Shown here in pieces: positions 1-5,447 of a stretch of 7,997 nucleotides of DNA. Both the position numbers and the translations under genes were made by a program. The DNA lies in the NCBI GenBank assembly GCA_902806215.1, contig CADCVT010000118.1, positions 1 to 7,997 on the forward strand. The letters are read 5' to 3'. Position 1 is the first letter of the stretch. Every line of letters starts with the position of its first letter. The DNA is from an uncultured Solirubrobacteraceae bacterium. GTDB taxonomy: Bacteria; Actinomycetota; Thermoleophilia; Solirubrobacterales; Solirubrobacteraceae. Under the pieces are notes generated by a model that did not search any database, had not been told where the DNA came from, and was given only the letters and a program-made list of their open reading frames with translations.

Positions 1-450
1 GAGGCGGCTGGCGTCCTCGTTGATCTCGGCGATCTCGCCGCTGAAGTCCGACAGGGGGCCGGAGATGACCTTGACGGTCTCGCCGATCGAGTAGCTGGTC
101 TTCTTGCGCTCGCGGACGGCGACCTCGCGGTGCAGCAGTCGATCGACCTCGGCCTGCGTGAGCGGGACCGGCTCGTTCGACGCGCCGACGAAGCCGGTGA
201 CGCCGGGCGTGTTCTTGACCACGACCCAGGAGTCCTCGTTGAGGTCCATGTTCACGAGCACGTAGCCCGGCATGGTCCGCTTCTCGACCTGGATCTTCTG
301 GCCGTCCTTCATCTCCGAGGTGGTCTCGGTGGGGACGACGACCTGCTTGACCGCGCGCTTCTGGCCCATCGTGGCCACGCGGTGCTCGAGGTTCTGCTTG
401 ACCTTGTTCTCGTGGCCCGAGTAGGTGTTGACGACGTACCAGCGGAACAT
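1..450 (-). CDS. nusG: Transcription termination/antitermination protein NusG (C-terminus cut by window edge)
   Basis: NusG binds RNA polymerase through its NGN domain, raises elongation processivity and links RNAP to Rho or ribosomal protein S10 through its KOW domain. The visible 150 residues begin MFRWYVVNTYSGHENKV, the hallmark NGN start. 'MPGYVLV' lies at about residues 60-66 and 'NTPGVTGFVG' at 80-89. The KOW segment starts near 123 (GETVKVISGPLSDFSGEIAE) and continues to the edge; roughly 30 C-terminal residues should lie outside. The ATG at 450 is chosen because the conserved W-Y-V-V follows at once, and an AAGGA lies 11 nt upstream (462-466 on the plus strand). The secE stop is 22 nt upstream on the same strand, the usual secE-nusG order; rplK/rplA would be expected next, off the window. 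Identification is secure from the sequence. Confidence 0.97.
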   Translation of the reverse strand, partial: MFRWYVVNTYSGHENKVKQNLEHRVATMGQKRAVKQVVVPTETTSEMKDGQKIQVEKRTMPGYVLVNMDLNEDSWVVVKNTPGVTGFVGASNEPVPLTQAEVDRLLHREVAVRERKKTSYSIGETVKVISGPLSDFSGEIAEINEDASRL

Positions 451-472
451 TTGGTGAAGGGTCCTTGCAGTC

Positions 473-703
473 CTAGAGGATGAGTTCGACGATCTCGTTC
501 GCGAGGTAGTCCGCGAATCCGAGAAAAGCGCCGGCGATGAGGACGAAGCCCAGGACGACTGCGGTGGCCTGGCCGACCTGCTTGCGGTCGGGCCACTCGA
601 CGCGCTGGAGCTCGGCCCAGGACGCCTTGACGAAGCCAGGGAAGCGACCGATGCCGCGGCCGCCGGCCGCTGCGTGCTCGCCACCGGGACGGGGTGCCGG
701 CAC
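473..703 (-). CDS. secE: Preprotein translocase subunit SecE (membrane core; longer frame interrupted upstream)
   Basis: SecE is the small essential clamp subunit of the SecYEG translocon in the cytoplasmic membrane. This 76-codon stretch contains the complete conserved core: the amphipathic segment FVKASWAELQRVEWPDRKQV followed by one transmembrane helix (about GQATAVVLGFVLIAGAFLGF) and a short tail ending NEIVELIL. The only downstream in-frame start is GTG at 703, which has no convincing Shine-Dalgarno (CCCCTCAGCCGGCGGGC precedes it). The same frame stays open and protein-like back to position 892, rich in Asp/Glu/Gly, where it meets a TAG (893-895). Beyond that it continues to a GTG at 1033. 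The natural protein is therefore probably about 186 residues, starting at 1033, with the stop being a mutation, an assembly error or a recoded codon. Actinobacterial SecE often carries a long charged N-terminal extension, which fits. Confidence 0.9.
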   Translation of the reverse strand: MPAPRPGGEHAAAGGRGIGRFPGFVKASWAELQRVEWPDRKQVGQATAVVLGFVLIAGAFLGFADYLANEIVELIL

Positions 704-892
704 GCCCGCCGGCTGAGGGGAGTCGTCGTCGACGGGAGGGAGGCCGTTGCCGCCGTCGTCGTCGCCGCCTTCGCCGAGCGCGGCCCGGGCGGCCGCGTTC
801 GGGTCCTCCTCGGGCTCGCCGCCGGCACCGTCGACGATGGCCGCCTCGAACTGGTCGACCTCACCGCCGTGCTCCCAGGGACCCGGGACGTT

Positions 893-1033
893 CTAGCGGT
901 GCAGGTGGTCGGGCTCGGGCAGCGCGTCGCCGCCCTCGTCCGGGGTGCGCTGGTCGCGGTCGCGGTCGCGGGAAGGCGGCTGCGGTGCCTGGCGCTGCTT
1001 GCGCTGCTTCGCTCGTTGACGGTCGCGGGCCAC
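893..1033 (-). pseudogene. secE: N-terminal segment of secE, cut off by an in-frame TAG
   Basis: This GTG-initiated frame encodes 46 residues beginning V(M)ARDRQRAKQRKQRQAPQ and continuing with an RDRDRD run and 'TPDEGGDALPEPDHLHR' before TAG. It is in the same frame as the SecE core downstream, and the codons between the stop and the core read 'NVPGPWEHGGEVDQFEAA', also protein-like. No frameshift is needed, only one base change. The GTG lies 14 nt after the rpmG stop, with a GGGGG tract (1044-1048) 10 nt upstream, a plausible start site. The basic start followed by an acidic linker is the style of actinobacterial SecE extensions. I read it as part of secE rather than a separate small protein, by inference. 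Confidence 0.6.
952..969 (-). repeat. Short hexanucleotide repeat in the secE N-terminal frame
   Basis: Three copies of GGTCGC (plus strand) encode alternating Arg and Asp (RDRDRD) in the N-terminal extension of SecE on the minus strand. The frame is preserved by any unit gain or loss. Confidence 0.6.
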
Positions 1034-1047
1034 GTCCGACTAGCCCC

Positions 1048-1212
1048 CTACCGGGTCTCCTTGTGCGGAGTATGGCCCCGGCACCACTTGCAGAACTTGC
1101 GCAGCGCGATGCGATCGGGGTTGTTCCGCTTGGACTTCTTGGTCATGTAGTTGCGGCGCTTGCACTCCTCGCAGGCGAGGGTCACGCCGATGCGCACGTC
1201 TCCGCGGGCCAT
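1048..1212 (-). CDS. rpmG: 50S ribosomal protein L33 (zinc-ribbon type)
   Basis: L33 is a small protein of the large ribosomal subunit, near the E site. The product is 54 residues: MARGDVRIGVTLACEECKRR, then NYMTKKSKRNNPDRIALRKF, then CKWCRGHTPHKETR. Two Cys pairs (C14-x2-C17 and C41-x2-C44) mark the zinc-binding (C+) form of L33. The length is normal for the family. The ATG at 1212 is preceded by GGAG with a 7-nt spacer. It is the first gene of rpmG-secE-nusG on the minus strand; its stop is 14 nt before the likely secE start. The open frame continues far upstream (to 2163), but that extension is antisense to the transporter gene and has no protein character, so the start at 1212 is preferred. 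Confidence 0.97.
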   Translation of the reverse strand: MARGDVRIGVTLACEECKRRNYMTKKSKRNNPDRIALRKFCKWCRGHTPHKETR

Positions 1213-1287
1213 GTGGCAGCTCCGAGTCGGGCTCAGTCGTAGAAACGACCCGCCGGTCGGCAGGTCGGATGCTGGAGTGTAGCGCCC
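1213..1287. promoter_or_regulatory. Divergent promoter region between rpmG operon and MFS gene
   Basis: Seventy-five bases separate the divergent starts and must carry the rpmG-secE-nusG promoter unless it reaches into the MFS gene. On the minus strand TACACT (1276-1281) resembles a -10 box, but I see no good -35 at the matching distance. Two short inverted repeats lie in the presumed rpmG leader: GTCGT-AGAA-ACGAC (1236-1249) and, overlapping it, CGACC-CGCC-GGTCG (1246-1259). They could form mutually exclusive RNA hairpins, but both stems are only 5 bp. Confidence 0.4.
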
Positions 1288-2457
1288 TTGACCGTCCGGA
1301 CCCTTGCCCAGCGCCGCCCCAACGCCGCCGCGTTCGCAGGGGTGTTCTCGGCCACGTTGCTCTGCTTCCTCGCCGTCGGCGCGGTCCTCCCCGTACTGCC
1401 GCGGTACGTGGTCGGTCCGCTGGGCGGCAGCGACCTCGAGGCGGGCATCGTCACCGGTGCCTTCGCGTTCGCCGCGATCGTCGGCCGGCCGATCGGCGGG
1501 CGCATCGCCCACCGGCGCGGCCGGAGGCCCATCGTGGTCGCCGGGCCGATCATCGCGGGCGCCGCGGGAGCGATGTACTTCCTGCCGTTCGGGGTGGCCG
1601 GCCTGGTGCTCGCGCGCCTCGTGCTCGGGTGGGGCGACGGATGGGTCTTCACGGCCGGCCTGGCGTGGACGGTCGACCTCGCGCCCGAGGAGCGTCGGGG
1701 CCGCGCGATCGCCTGGTACGGGTTGGCGGTCTGGGGCGGGCTGTCGGTCGGGCCACTCGTCGGCGAGGGCCTGCTGGCGATCGGCGGCTACGACGCGGTG
1801 TGGGCGTTCGCCGCGGCGTCGCCGTTGGTCGGCGCCCTCGTCGCGCGCGTGGTGCCCGACCGACGCAGCGTCTCGGTCGCGGACGGAGTCCGGCGGCCGC
1901 TGCTGCCTCGCGCCGCGCTGCGCCCCGGGGCGGCGCTCTTCCTCGCCAACGTCGGCTACGCGACGCTCGCCGGCTTCGTCGTCCTGCACCTCGAGGACCA
2001 GGGCGTCGGCGGCGGCACGCTCGTCTTCACCGCGTGCGCGGTCACCGTGGTCGGCGCGCGGCTGCTGCTCGCCTGGCTGCCCGACCGGGTCGGCCCGCGG
2101 CGCTGCGCGATCGGATGCGCGATCGCGCAAGCGATCGGCCTCGGGCTGATCGCGTCGGCGCACGGCCTGCCGCTGGCTATCGCCGGCGCCGTCGCGATGG
2201 GCACCGGCTTCTCGCTGTCGTTCCCGTCGCTCGCGCTGCTCGTCGTCGATCGCGTCGAGGAACGCGACCGGGGCGCCGCGATGGGCGGCTTCAGCTCGTT
2301 CTTCGACCTCGGGGTCGGGATCGGCGCTCCCGCCGCCGGCGCGATCAGCGCGGCGGCGGGCTATGCGACGGCGTTCTGGGTCGCGGCGGGGTTCGCCGCG
2401 GTCGGGGCCGTGGTGGCCGCGACGACCGGCCGTGGAGCTAGCCGGTCCCCTTCGTGA
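1288..2457 (+). CDS. MFS transporter, 12-helix drug:proton antiporter-like
   Basis: A major facilitator superfamily membrane protein of 389 residues, the usual length for a 12-helix member, with alternating hydrophobic helices throughout. Helix 1 spans about 14-36 (ending LAVGAVLPVLPRYV). A loop 2-3 motif A variant is at 66-80 (GRPIGGRIAHRRGRR). A motif C-like GGLSVGPLVG at about 150-159 in helix 5 is typical of proton-coupled exporters. A second motif A echo, LPDRVGPRR, lies near 264-272 at the start of the C-terminal half. The substrate cannot be read from sequence. The start is a TTG with GGAG (1274-1277) 10 nt upstream; a GTG at 1342 would delete much of helix 1 and is less likely. Its 3' end overlaps the convergent FKBP gene by 20 bp. 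It is divergent from rpmG and not part of that operon. Confidence 0.88.
   Translation: MTVRTLAQRRPNAAAFAGVFSATLLCFLAVGAVLPVLPRYVVGPLGGSDLEAGIVTGAFAFAAIVGRPIGGRIAHRRGRRPIVVAGPIIAGAAGAMYFLPFGVAGLVLARLVLGWGDGWVFTAGLAWTVDLAPEERRGRAIAWYGLAVWGGLSVGPLVGEGLLAIGGYDAVWAFAAASPLVGALVARVVPDRRSVSVADGVRRPLLPRAALRPGAALFLANVGYATLAGFVVLHLEDQGVGGGTLVFTACAVTVVGARLLLAWLPDRVGPRRCAIGCAIAQAIGLGLIASAHGLPLAIAGAVAMGTGFSLSFPSLALLVVDRVEERDRGAAMGGFSSFFDLGVGIGAPAAGAISAAAGYATAFWVAAGFAAVGAVVAATTGRGASRSPS
2424..2447. terminator. Candidate bidirectional hairpin at the MFS/FKBP convergent overlap
   Basis: A perfect 7-bp inverted repeat, GACCGGC (2424-2430) and GCCGGTC (2441-2447), encloses a 10-nt loop containing the FKBP stop codon (CTA at 2438-2440). 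It lies where the two convergent genes end. There is no U-tract on either strand, so it is only a candidate; GC-rich actinobacteria often lack clear U-tracts. Confidence 0.3.
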
Positions 2458-3016
2458 CCTTCTCGAGGTCGACGACGAAGACGAGCGTCTCGTTCGGCGG
2501 GATGGTGGGAGGCGAGCCGGCCTCGCCGTAGCCCATGTCGGGCGGGATGACGAGCTTGCGGCGGCCGCCCACCTTCATGCCGGCGACGCCCTCGTCCCAG
2601 CCGGGGATGACCTGGCCGGCGCCGAGGGTGAACTCGAACGGCTCACCGCGGTTCCACGACGCGTCGAACTCCGCGCCGTTGGAGAAGTTGACGCCGACGT
2701 ACTGGACGGTGACGTTGTCGCCCGCCTTCGCGGTCGCGCCCTTGCCCTTGACGACGTCCTCCTTCTCGAGCTTCGTCGGCGGCTCGCCGCTGGGCTGGGC
2801 GATCGCCGGCTTCTCCTTGAGGTCCGTGGAGATCTTCGAGTCGGCGGCGGGGGCCGACTCCTCCTCGGTGGCGGTCTCGGTGGGCGCGGCGGCCTCGGTC
2901 GACTCGGTGCCGGTCGACGCGGAGTCGCCGCCGTTGTCGTCGTCGTCGCCGCAGGCGGCGAGCGCGAGGCTCATGGCGGCCAGGAGGGCCAGGAGGAGGT
3001 GTCGAAGCGAGGGCAT
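2438..3016 (-). CDS. FKBP-type peptidyl-prolyl cis-trans isomerase, lipoprotein
   Basis: Extracytoplasmic prolyl isomerase that probably assists folding of exported proteins. The 192-residue product starts with a lipoprotein signal: MPSLRHLL, a hydrophobic stretch, then the lipobox LALAAC with the lipidated Cys at 22. A low-complexity, acidic/Thr/Ala-rich tether follows (about 23-80). The single FKBP domain covers about 83-190. The ligand-pocket residues of FKBP12 are matched by Y106, F117-D118, F127, V136-I137, W140 (in VIPGW), Y163 and F180, so it should be catalytically competent. Start ATG 3016 directly precedes the signal peptide; no clear Shine-Dalgarno is visible. The stop of the glycosylase gene is only 22 nt upstream on the same strand, so the two may be co-transcribed, although no functional link is apparent. 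The 3' end overlaps the MFS gene. Confidence 0.95.
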   Translation of the reverse strand: MPSLRHLLLALLAAMSLALAACGDDDDNGGDSASTGTESTEAAAPTETATEEESAPAADSKISTDLKEKPAIAQPSGEPPTKLEKEDVVKGKGATAKAGDNVTVQYVGVNFSNGAEFDASWNRGEPFEFTLGAGQVIPGWDEGVAGMKVGGRRKLVIPPDMGYGEAGSPPTIPPNETLVFVVDLEKVTKGTG

Positions 3017-3038
3017 GGCGGCGGAGGGTAGTGGCCGC

Positions 3039-4019
3039 TCAGCCCGTTGCGCTCCAGAGCCGGTGCGTCGCGTAGGAGCGAAACGGGCGCCACGCCTCGC
3101 CGCGGCGCTCGATCTCCTTCGGCTTGAGGTTCAGCGCGCGGCGGACGACGAGGTCGGTGGCGAGCAGCACGTCGGGGTCGCCGGTGCGCATGCGGACGTA
3201 GTCGCGCGTCCACGGGCCGACGCCCTTGATCTCGTCGAACGGCTCGCCGCTGGCGAGGGCGATCAGCGCGTTCGCGCGGTGGCGCGGCATGGGCAGTTGC
3301 GACGGGTCCGCGTTTGCCAGGCCGTTCTTGTCCGGGAAGAGCCCCTGCTCGTGCATGCGGCCGAGGATCGTGCGCGTGCCCGCGACGGAGATCTGCTGGC
3401 CGACGATCGCTCTGACCTTCGTCTCGTACTCGTCGAAGACGCCAGGTGATCGCATGCCGGGCCGCGTCGGGAGCAGTGGCTCGTCGGCGAGTGCGTTCTC
3501 GATCGCCTGCGGCTCGGCGTCGAGGTCGAGCATGCGCCGTGCACGCCGGACGCGGTCGGCGATGTCGCCGCTTGCCGTGACCGATCCGCCCTGAGGGTCG
3601 ATCGTCAGCTCGAACCCGGAGCGGCGGTAGGTCTCGCCTTCCATCGTCTCGAGCCCCGGGACCGTGCGGGCTACGAAGAACGCCGCGAGGTGCGCCCAGT
3701 CGAACGGCTGCTTCGCGTCGAGACGCACGGTCATCTCGCCGCGCTTGTGCTCCGCGTACCGCGCGCGGATGCAGGTGCCGCAGGGACGGAAGCCCGCCGC
3801 GAGCGCGGTCGCCTCGTCGGCGAAGAACACGCGGTGCTGCACGTACTTCCCGCGGGCGATCCAGCTCAGTGCGCCGGGGCAGTCGAGGCGTCCGTAGACC
3901 TTGCTGGTGCGGTGGCCGCCGAGCGTCCCCGGCGTGCTCGAGGGTCGCGCGACCCCGTCGGCGCCGACGAGGGTGTACGACCGGCCGGGTCGATGAGTTC
4001 CTGCGGTCCGGGCCGTCAT
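3039..4019 (-). CDS. Ada-like metal-binding module fused to AlkA-type DNA-3-methyladenine glycosylase
   Basis: A probable base-excision repair enzyme that removes alkylated bases; 326 residues. Residues 14-95 resemble the Ada metal-binding domain: LDCPGAL with C47, then VFFADEATALAAGFRPCGTC with C80 and C83. The AlkA N-terminal domain starts near 96 (VRLDAKQPFDWAHLAAFFVA; compare the PPYDW...FLAAR region of E. coli AlkA). The HhH-GPD glycosylase domain covers about 190-326: FDEYETKVRAIVGQQISVAG, the helix-hairpin-helix IKGVGPWT (264-271), and the catalytic Asp as D289 in LLATDLVVRRA, aligned to AlkA D238. The ending WRPFRSYATHRLW matches AlkA's WKPWRSYALLHIW. Relative to E. coli AlkA, roughly 17 residues are missing just before the HhH. 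The methyl-acceptor Cys of Ada is not present (Gly43 at that place). It is upstream of the FKBP gene and divergent from a RibD-like gene 38 bp away. Confidence 0.9.
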   Translation of the reverse strand: MTARTAGTHRPGRSYTLVGADGVARPSSTPGTLGGHRTSKVYGRLDCPGALSWIARGKYVQHRVFFADEATALAAGFRPCGTCIRARYAEHKRGEMTVRLDAKQPFDWAHLAAFFVARTVPGLETMEGETYRRSGFELTIDPQGGSVTASGDIADRVRRARRMLDLDAEPQAIENALADEPLLPTRPGMRSPGVFDEYETKVRAIVGQQISVAGTRTILGRMHEQGLFPDKNGLANADPSQLPMPRHRANALIALASGEPFDEIKGVGPWTRDYVRMRTGDPDVLLATDLVVRRALNLKPKEIERRGEAWRPFRSYATHRLWSATG

Positions 4020-4043
4020 GGGGCGACACTGTCCGTTCGCACT

Positions 4044-4050
4044 GGAGGAA
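4044..4050 (+). promoter_or_regulatory. Strong Shine-Dalgarno deciding the RibD/DHFR-like start
   Basis: GGAGGAA lies 7 nt before the ATG at 4058. The reading frame is open much further upstream (to 3869, antisense to the glycosylase gene), so this ribosome-binding site is the main evidence for the shorter start. Confidence 0.8.
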
Positions 4051-4057
4051 GCCCATC

Positions 4058-4684
4058 ATGAGTTCGCCGAGCGGGTCGTCCGCATCCGTCCTGTCCATGT
4101 CGATGTCCCTCGACGGGTTCGTCGCCGGGCCGAACGCGGGGCCGGGCAACGGGCTCGGAGACCGCGGGGAGCGCCTGCACGAGTGGCTGTTGAGCGGCGG
4201 GGACGCCGACGAGGGGCGAGGCGTTCCCGGGCTCGTGTCGGGCGGCGTCAACGGCCGGATCATCTCGGGCTTCATGGCGACCGGAGCGGTGGTGGCTGGC
4301 CGCGGGACGTTCGAGCCGGCCCGTGGCTGGGGCGGCGACCACCACGACGGGGTGCCGATCTTCATCCTCAGCCGGCACGAGCCCGCGGCGCCGTTCGCGC
4401 AGATGCCGCTGGTCACGTACGGCGACGACATCGCGGCGCTCATGGCCCGGGCCAAGGACGCCGCCGGCGAGCGCGACGTGCTCGTCCACGGCGCCGGGAC
4501 CGCGCAGCGTGCCCTGGCCGCGGGAGTCCTCGACGAGCTCGAGATCCACCTCGTCCCGGTCCTCCTCGGCGAAGGACGCCGGCTGTTCGAGCACCTCGCG
4601 AGCGAGCACATCGAGCTCGAGCGCGTGCGGGCCCTCGAGGGAGAGGACGGGGTCACGCACCTGCGCTACCGGGTCCGGCGCTGA
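4058..4684 (+). CDS. Dihydrofolate reductase family protein (RibD C-terminal-like domain)
   Basis: A 208-residue member of the RibD_C/DHFR-like fold, which binds NADPH and usually reduces a pteridine- or flavin-precursor-like substrate; the specific substrate of stand-alone actinobacterial members is generally unknown. Visible landmarks: the opening strand and loop SVLSMSMSLDGFVAGPN (about 10-26), the NADP-contacting VVAGRGTFE (78-86) and IFILSRHEP (101-109), and the C-terminal LVHGAGTAQRALAAGVLDEL (142-161) followed by HLVPVLLGEGRRLF (164-177). No deaminase domain is fused, unlike bifunctional RibD, and no other riboflavin gene is near, so a role in flavin synthesis is not supported. The start is fixed by GGAGGAA. 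It diverges from the glycosylase gene with 38 bp between start codons, so the promoters must overlap or lie inside the coding ends. Confidence 0.92.
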   Translation: MSSPSGSSASVLSMSMSLDGFVAGPNAGPGNGLGDRGERLHEWLLSGGDADEGRGVPGLVSGGVNGRIISGFMATGAVVAGRGTFEPARGWGGDHHDGVPIFILSRHEPAAPFAQMPLVTYGDDIAALMARAKDAAGERDVLVHGAGTAQRALAAGVLDELEIHLVPVLLGEGRRLFEHLASEHIELERVRALEGEDGVTHLRYRVRR

Positions 4685-4785
4685 GCCGCGTCCGAACGGA
4701 GCGCCGTCGCGCCCGCCGTGCTGGTGGTCAGCTGAGGGTGACCGGGTCACTCAAGGGGCAACGTCTCACGGCCGAGGATCGTGAG
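4685..4785 (+). promoter_or_regulatory. Intergenic region with GGTCA/TGACC half-site cluster before the RTX gene
   Basis: This gap contains three copies of one pentamer in alternating orientation: GGTCA (4726-4730), TGACC (4739-4743) and GGTCA (4745-4749). The last two form a 13-nt inverted repeat GTGACC-G-GGTCAC (4738-4750). The same bases can fold as an RNA hairpin (GGGTGA, loop CCGGG, TCACTC; 4736-4752). It could be an operator for the next gene or a terminator for the preceding one. I see no clear -35/-10 pair. GAGGA (4774-4778) is the ribosome-binding site of the next gene. Confidence 0.35.
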
Positions 4786-5397
4786 GTGTCCCGGTTCGCA
4801 CTCGTCGCTCTTCTGCTCGGTCTCCTCCTCCCCGCCTTCGCCGTCGCCGCCGCCGACGACCCGTGCTCGCCGGGCCGCAGCGGCGAGTCCTGCGGGCCGG
4901 GCAACGGCCGCAAGACGCCGGGAGGCGGCGACAAGGTCAGCCACAAGGGCTGGCCCGCGATCACGGGGATCCTCTGGAAGGTCACCGCCGACGACCGCTC
5001 GGCCCGTTCCAAGACCGGCGGCCCCTTGAACGACGAGCTCCTCGGCCATCACGGCTCGGACCGCATCGACGGAGGCCCCGGCCACGACGTCCTCTGGGGC
5101 GACTGGGACCCGCGGAACAACAACGGGTCCCAGCGAGACGTCCTCCGAGGAGGAGCCGGAAACGACTGGCTCTACCCCAGCCACGGCCGGACCCGAGTCC
5201 AGGGAGGCCCCGGCAACGACCGCGTCTGGGCGTTCTACGGCCGAGGGACGATCGACTGCGGCCCGGGCAGAGACCAGATCCGCATCCGCATGAACCAAGC
5301 CTTCAGGCACAAGAACTGCGAGACGATCCGCCACTTCTGCGCGCACGGCTCCAACAGAGACGGAACCTGCCGGAAGCCCGGAGCGCGCCGGCGCTAG
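4786..5397 (+). CDS. Secreted RTX/hemolysin-type calcium-binding repeat protein
   Basis: A small exported protein (203 residues) with RTX-like nonapeptide repeats that normally bind Ca2+ in a parallel beta-roll. A Sec signal peptide is evident: MSRFALVALLLGLLLPAFAV followed by AAA-DD, with cleavage near 23. Next comes a Cys-containing Gly-rich stretch (C27, C36). The degenerate repeats are DRIDGGPGHDVLWGD (92-106), DVLRGGAGNDWLY (118-130), VQGGPGNDRVW (138-148) and IDCGPGRDQIRI (156-167); then C178, C185 and C195 in a basic tail. The Cys in the last repeat and the following NCE are common in this style of actinobacterial repeat protein and suggest disulfides. GTG 4786 is chosen because it directly precedes the signal peptide and has GAGGA 7 nt upstream; a GTG at 4738 would add 16 residues. 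No protease or toxin domain and no type I secretion genes are nearby, so it is not evidence of a hemolysin. Function unknown. Confidence 0.85.
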   Translation: MSRFALVALLLGLLLPAFAVAAADDPCSPGRSGESCGPGNGRKTPGGGDKVSHKGWPAITGILWKVTADDRSARSKTGGPLNDELLGHHGSDRIDGGPGHDVLWGDWDPRNNNGSQRDVLRGGAGNDWLYPSHGRTRVQGGPGNDRVWAFYGRGTIDCGPGRDQIRIRMNQAFRHKNCETIRHFCAHGSNRDGTCRKPGARRR

Positions 5398-5426
5398 CCG
5401 GCCGACCCGGCGCACGGCGCGGCGTC

Positions 5427-5443
5427 GCGGAGGTACCTTCCGC
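5427..5443 (+). promoter_or_regulatory. Hairpin overlapping the Shine-Dalgarno of the LVIVD gene
   Basis: GCGGAGG (5427-5433), loop UAC, then CUUCCGC (5437-5443) form a 7-bp stem with one G-U pair in the 50-nt gap before the ATG at 5448. The GGAGG that would serve as ribosome-binding site (14 nt before the ATG, longer than usual) is inside the stem, so folding would hide it. It might alternatively mark the end of the preceding transcript. Confidence 0.35.
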
Positions 5444-5447
5444 CTCG

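Noticed and set aside
1213..2163. Long open frame on the minus strand continuing upstream of rpmG
   Set aside because: It is antisense to the MFS gene, is made of Arg/Asp/Gly/Pro-rich sequence typical of GC-rich shadow frames, and rpmG has its own ATG with GGAG spacing.
3869..4057. Upstream extension of the RibD/DHFR-like protein
   Set aside because: This part is antisense to the glycosylase N-terminus, has no family similarity, and a strong GGAGGAA fixes the start at 4058.
4786..5397. Hemolysin/toxin interpretation of the RTX-like gene
   Set aside because: Only a few degenerate Ca-binding repeats are present, with a Sec signal peptide, no effector domain and no type I secretion genes nearby.
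4863..5447. In-frame upstream extension of the LVIVD protein
   Set aside because: It overlaps the RTX gene in another frame and would bury the signal peptide that begins at 5448.
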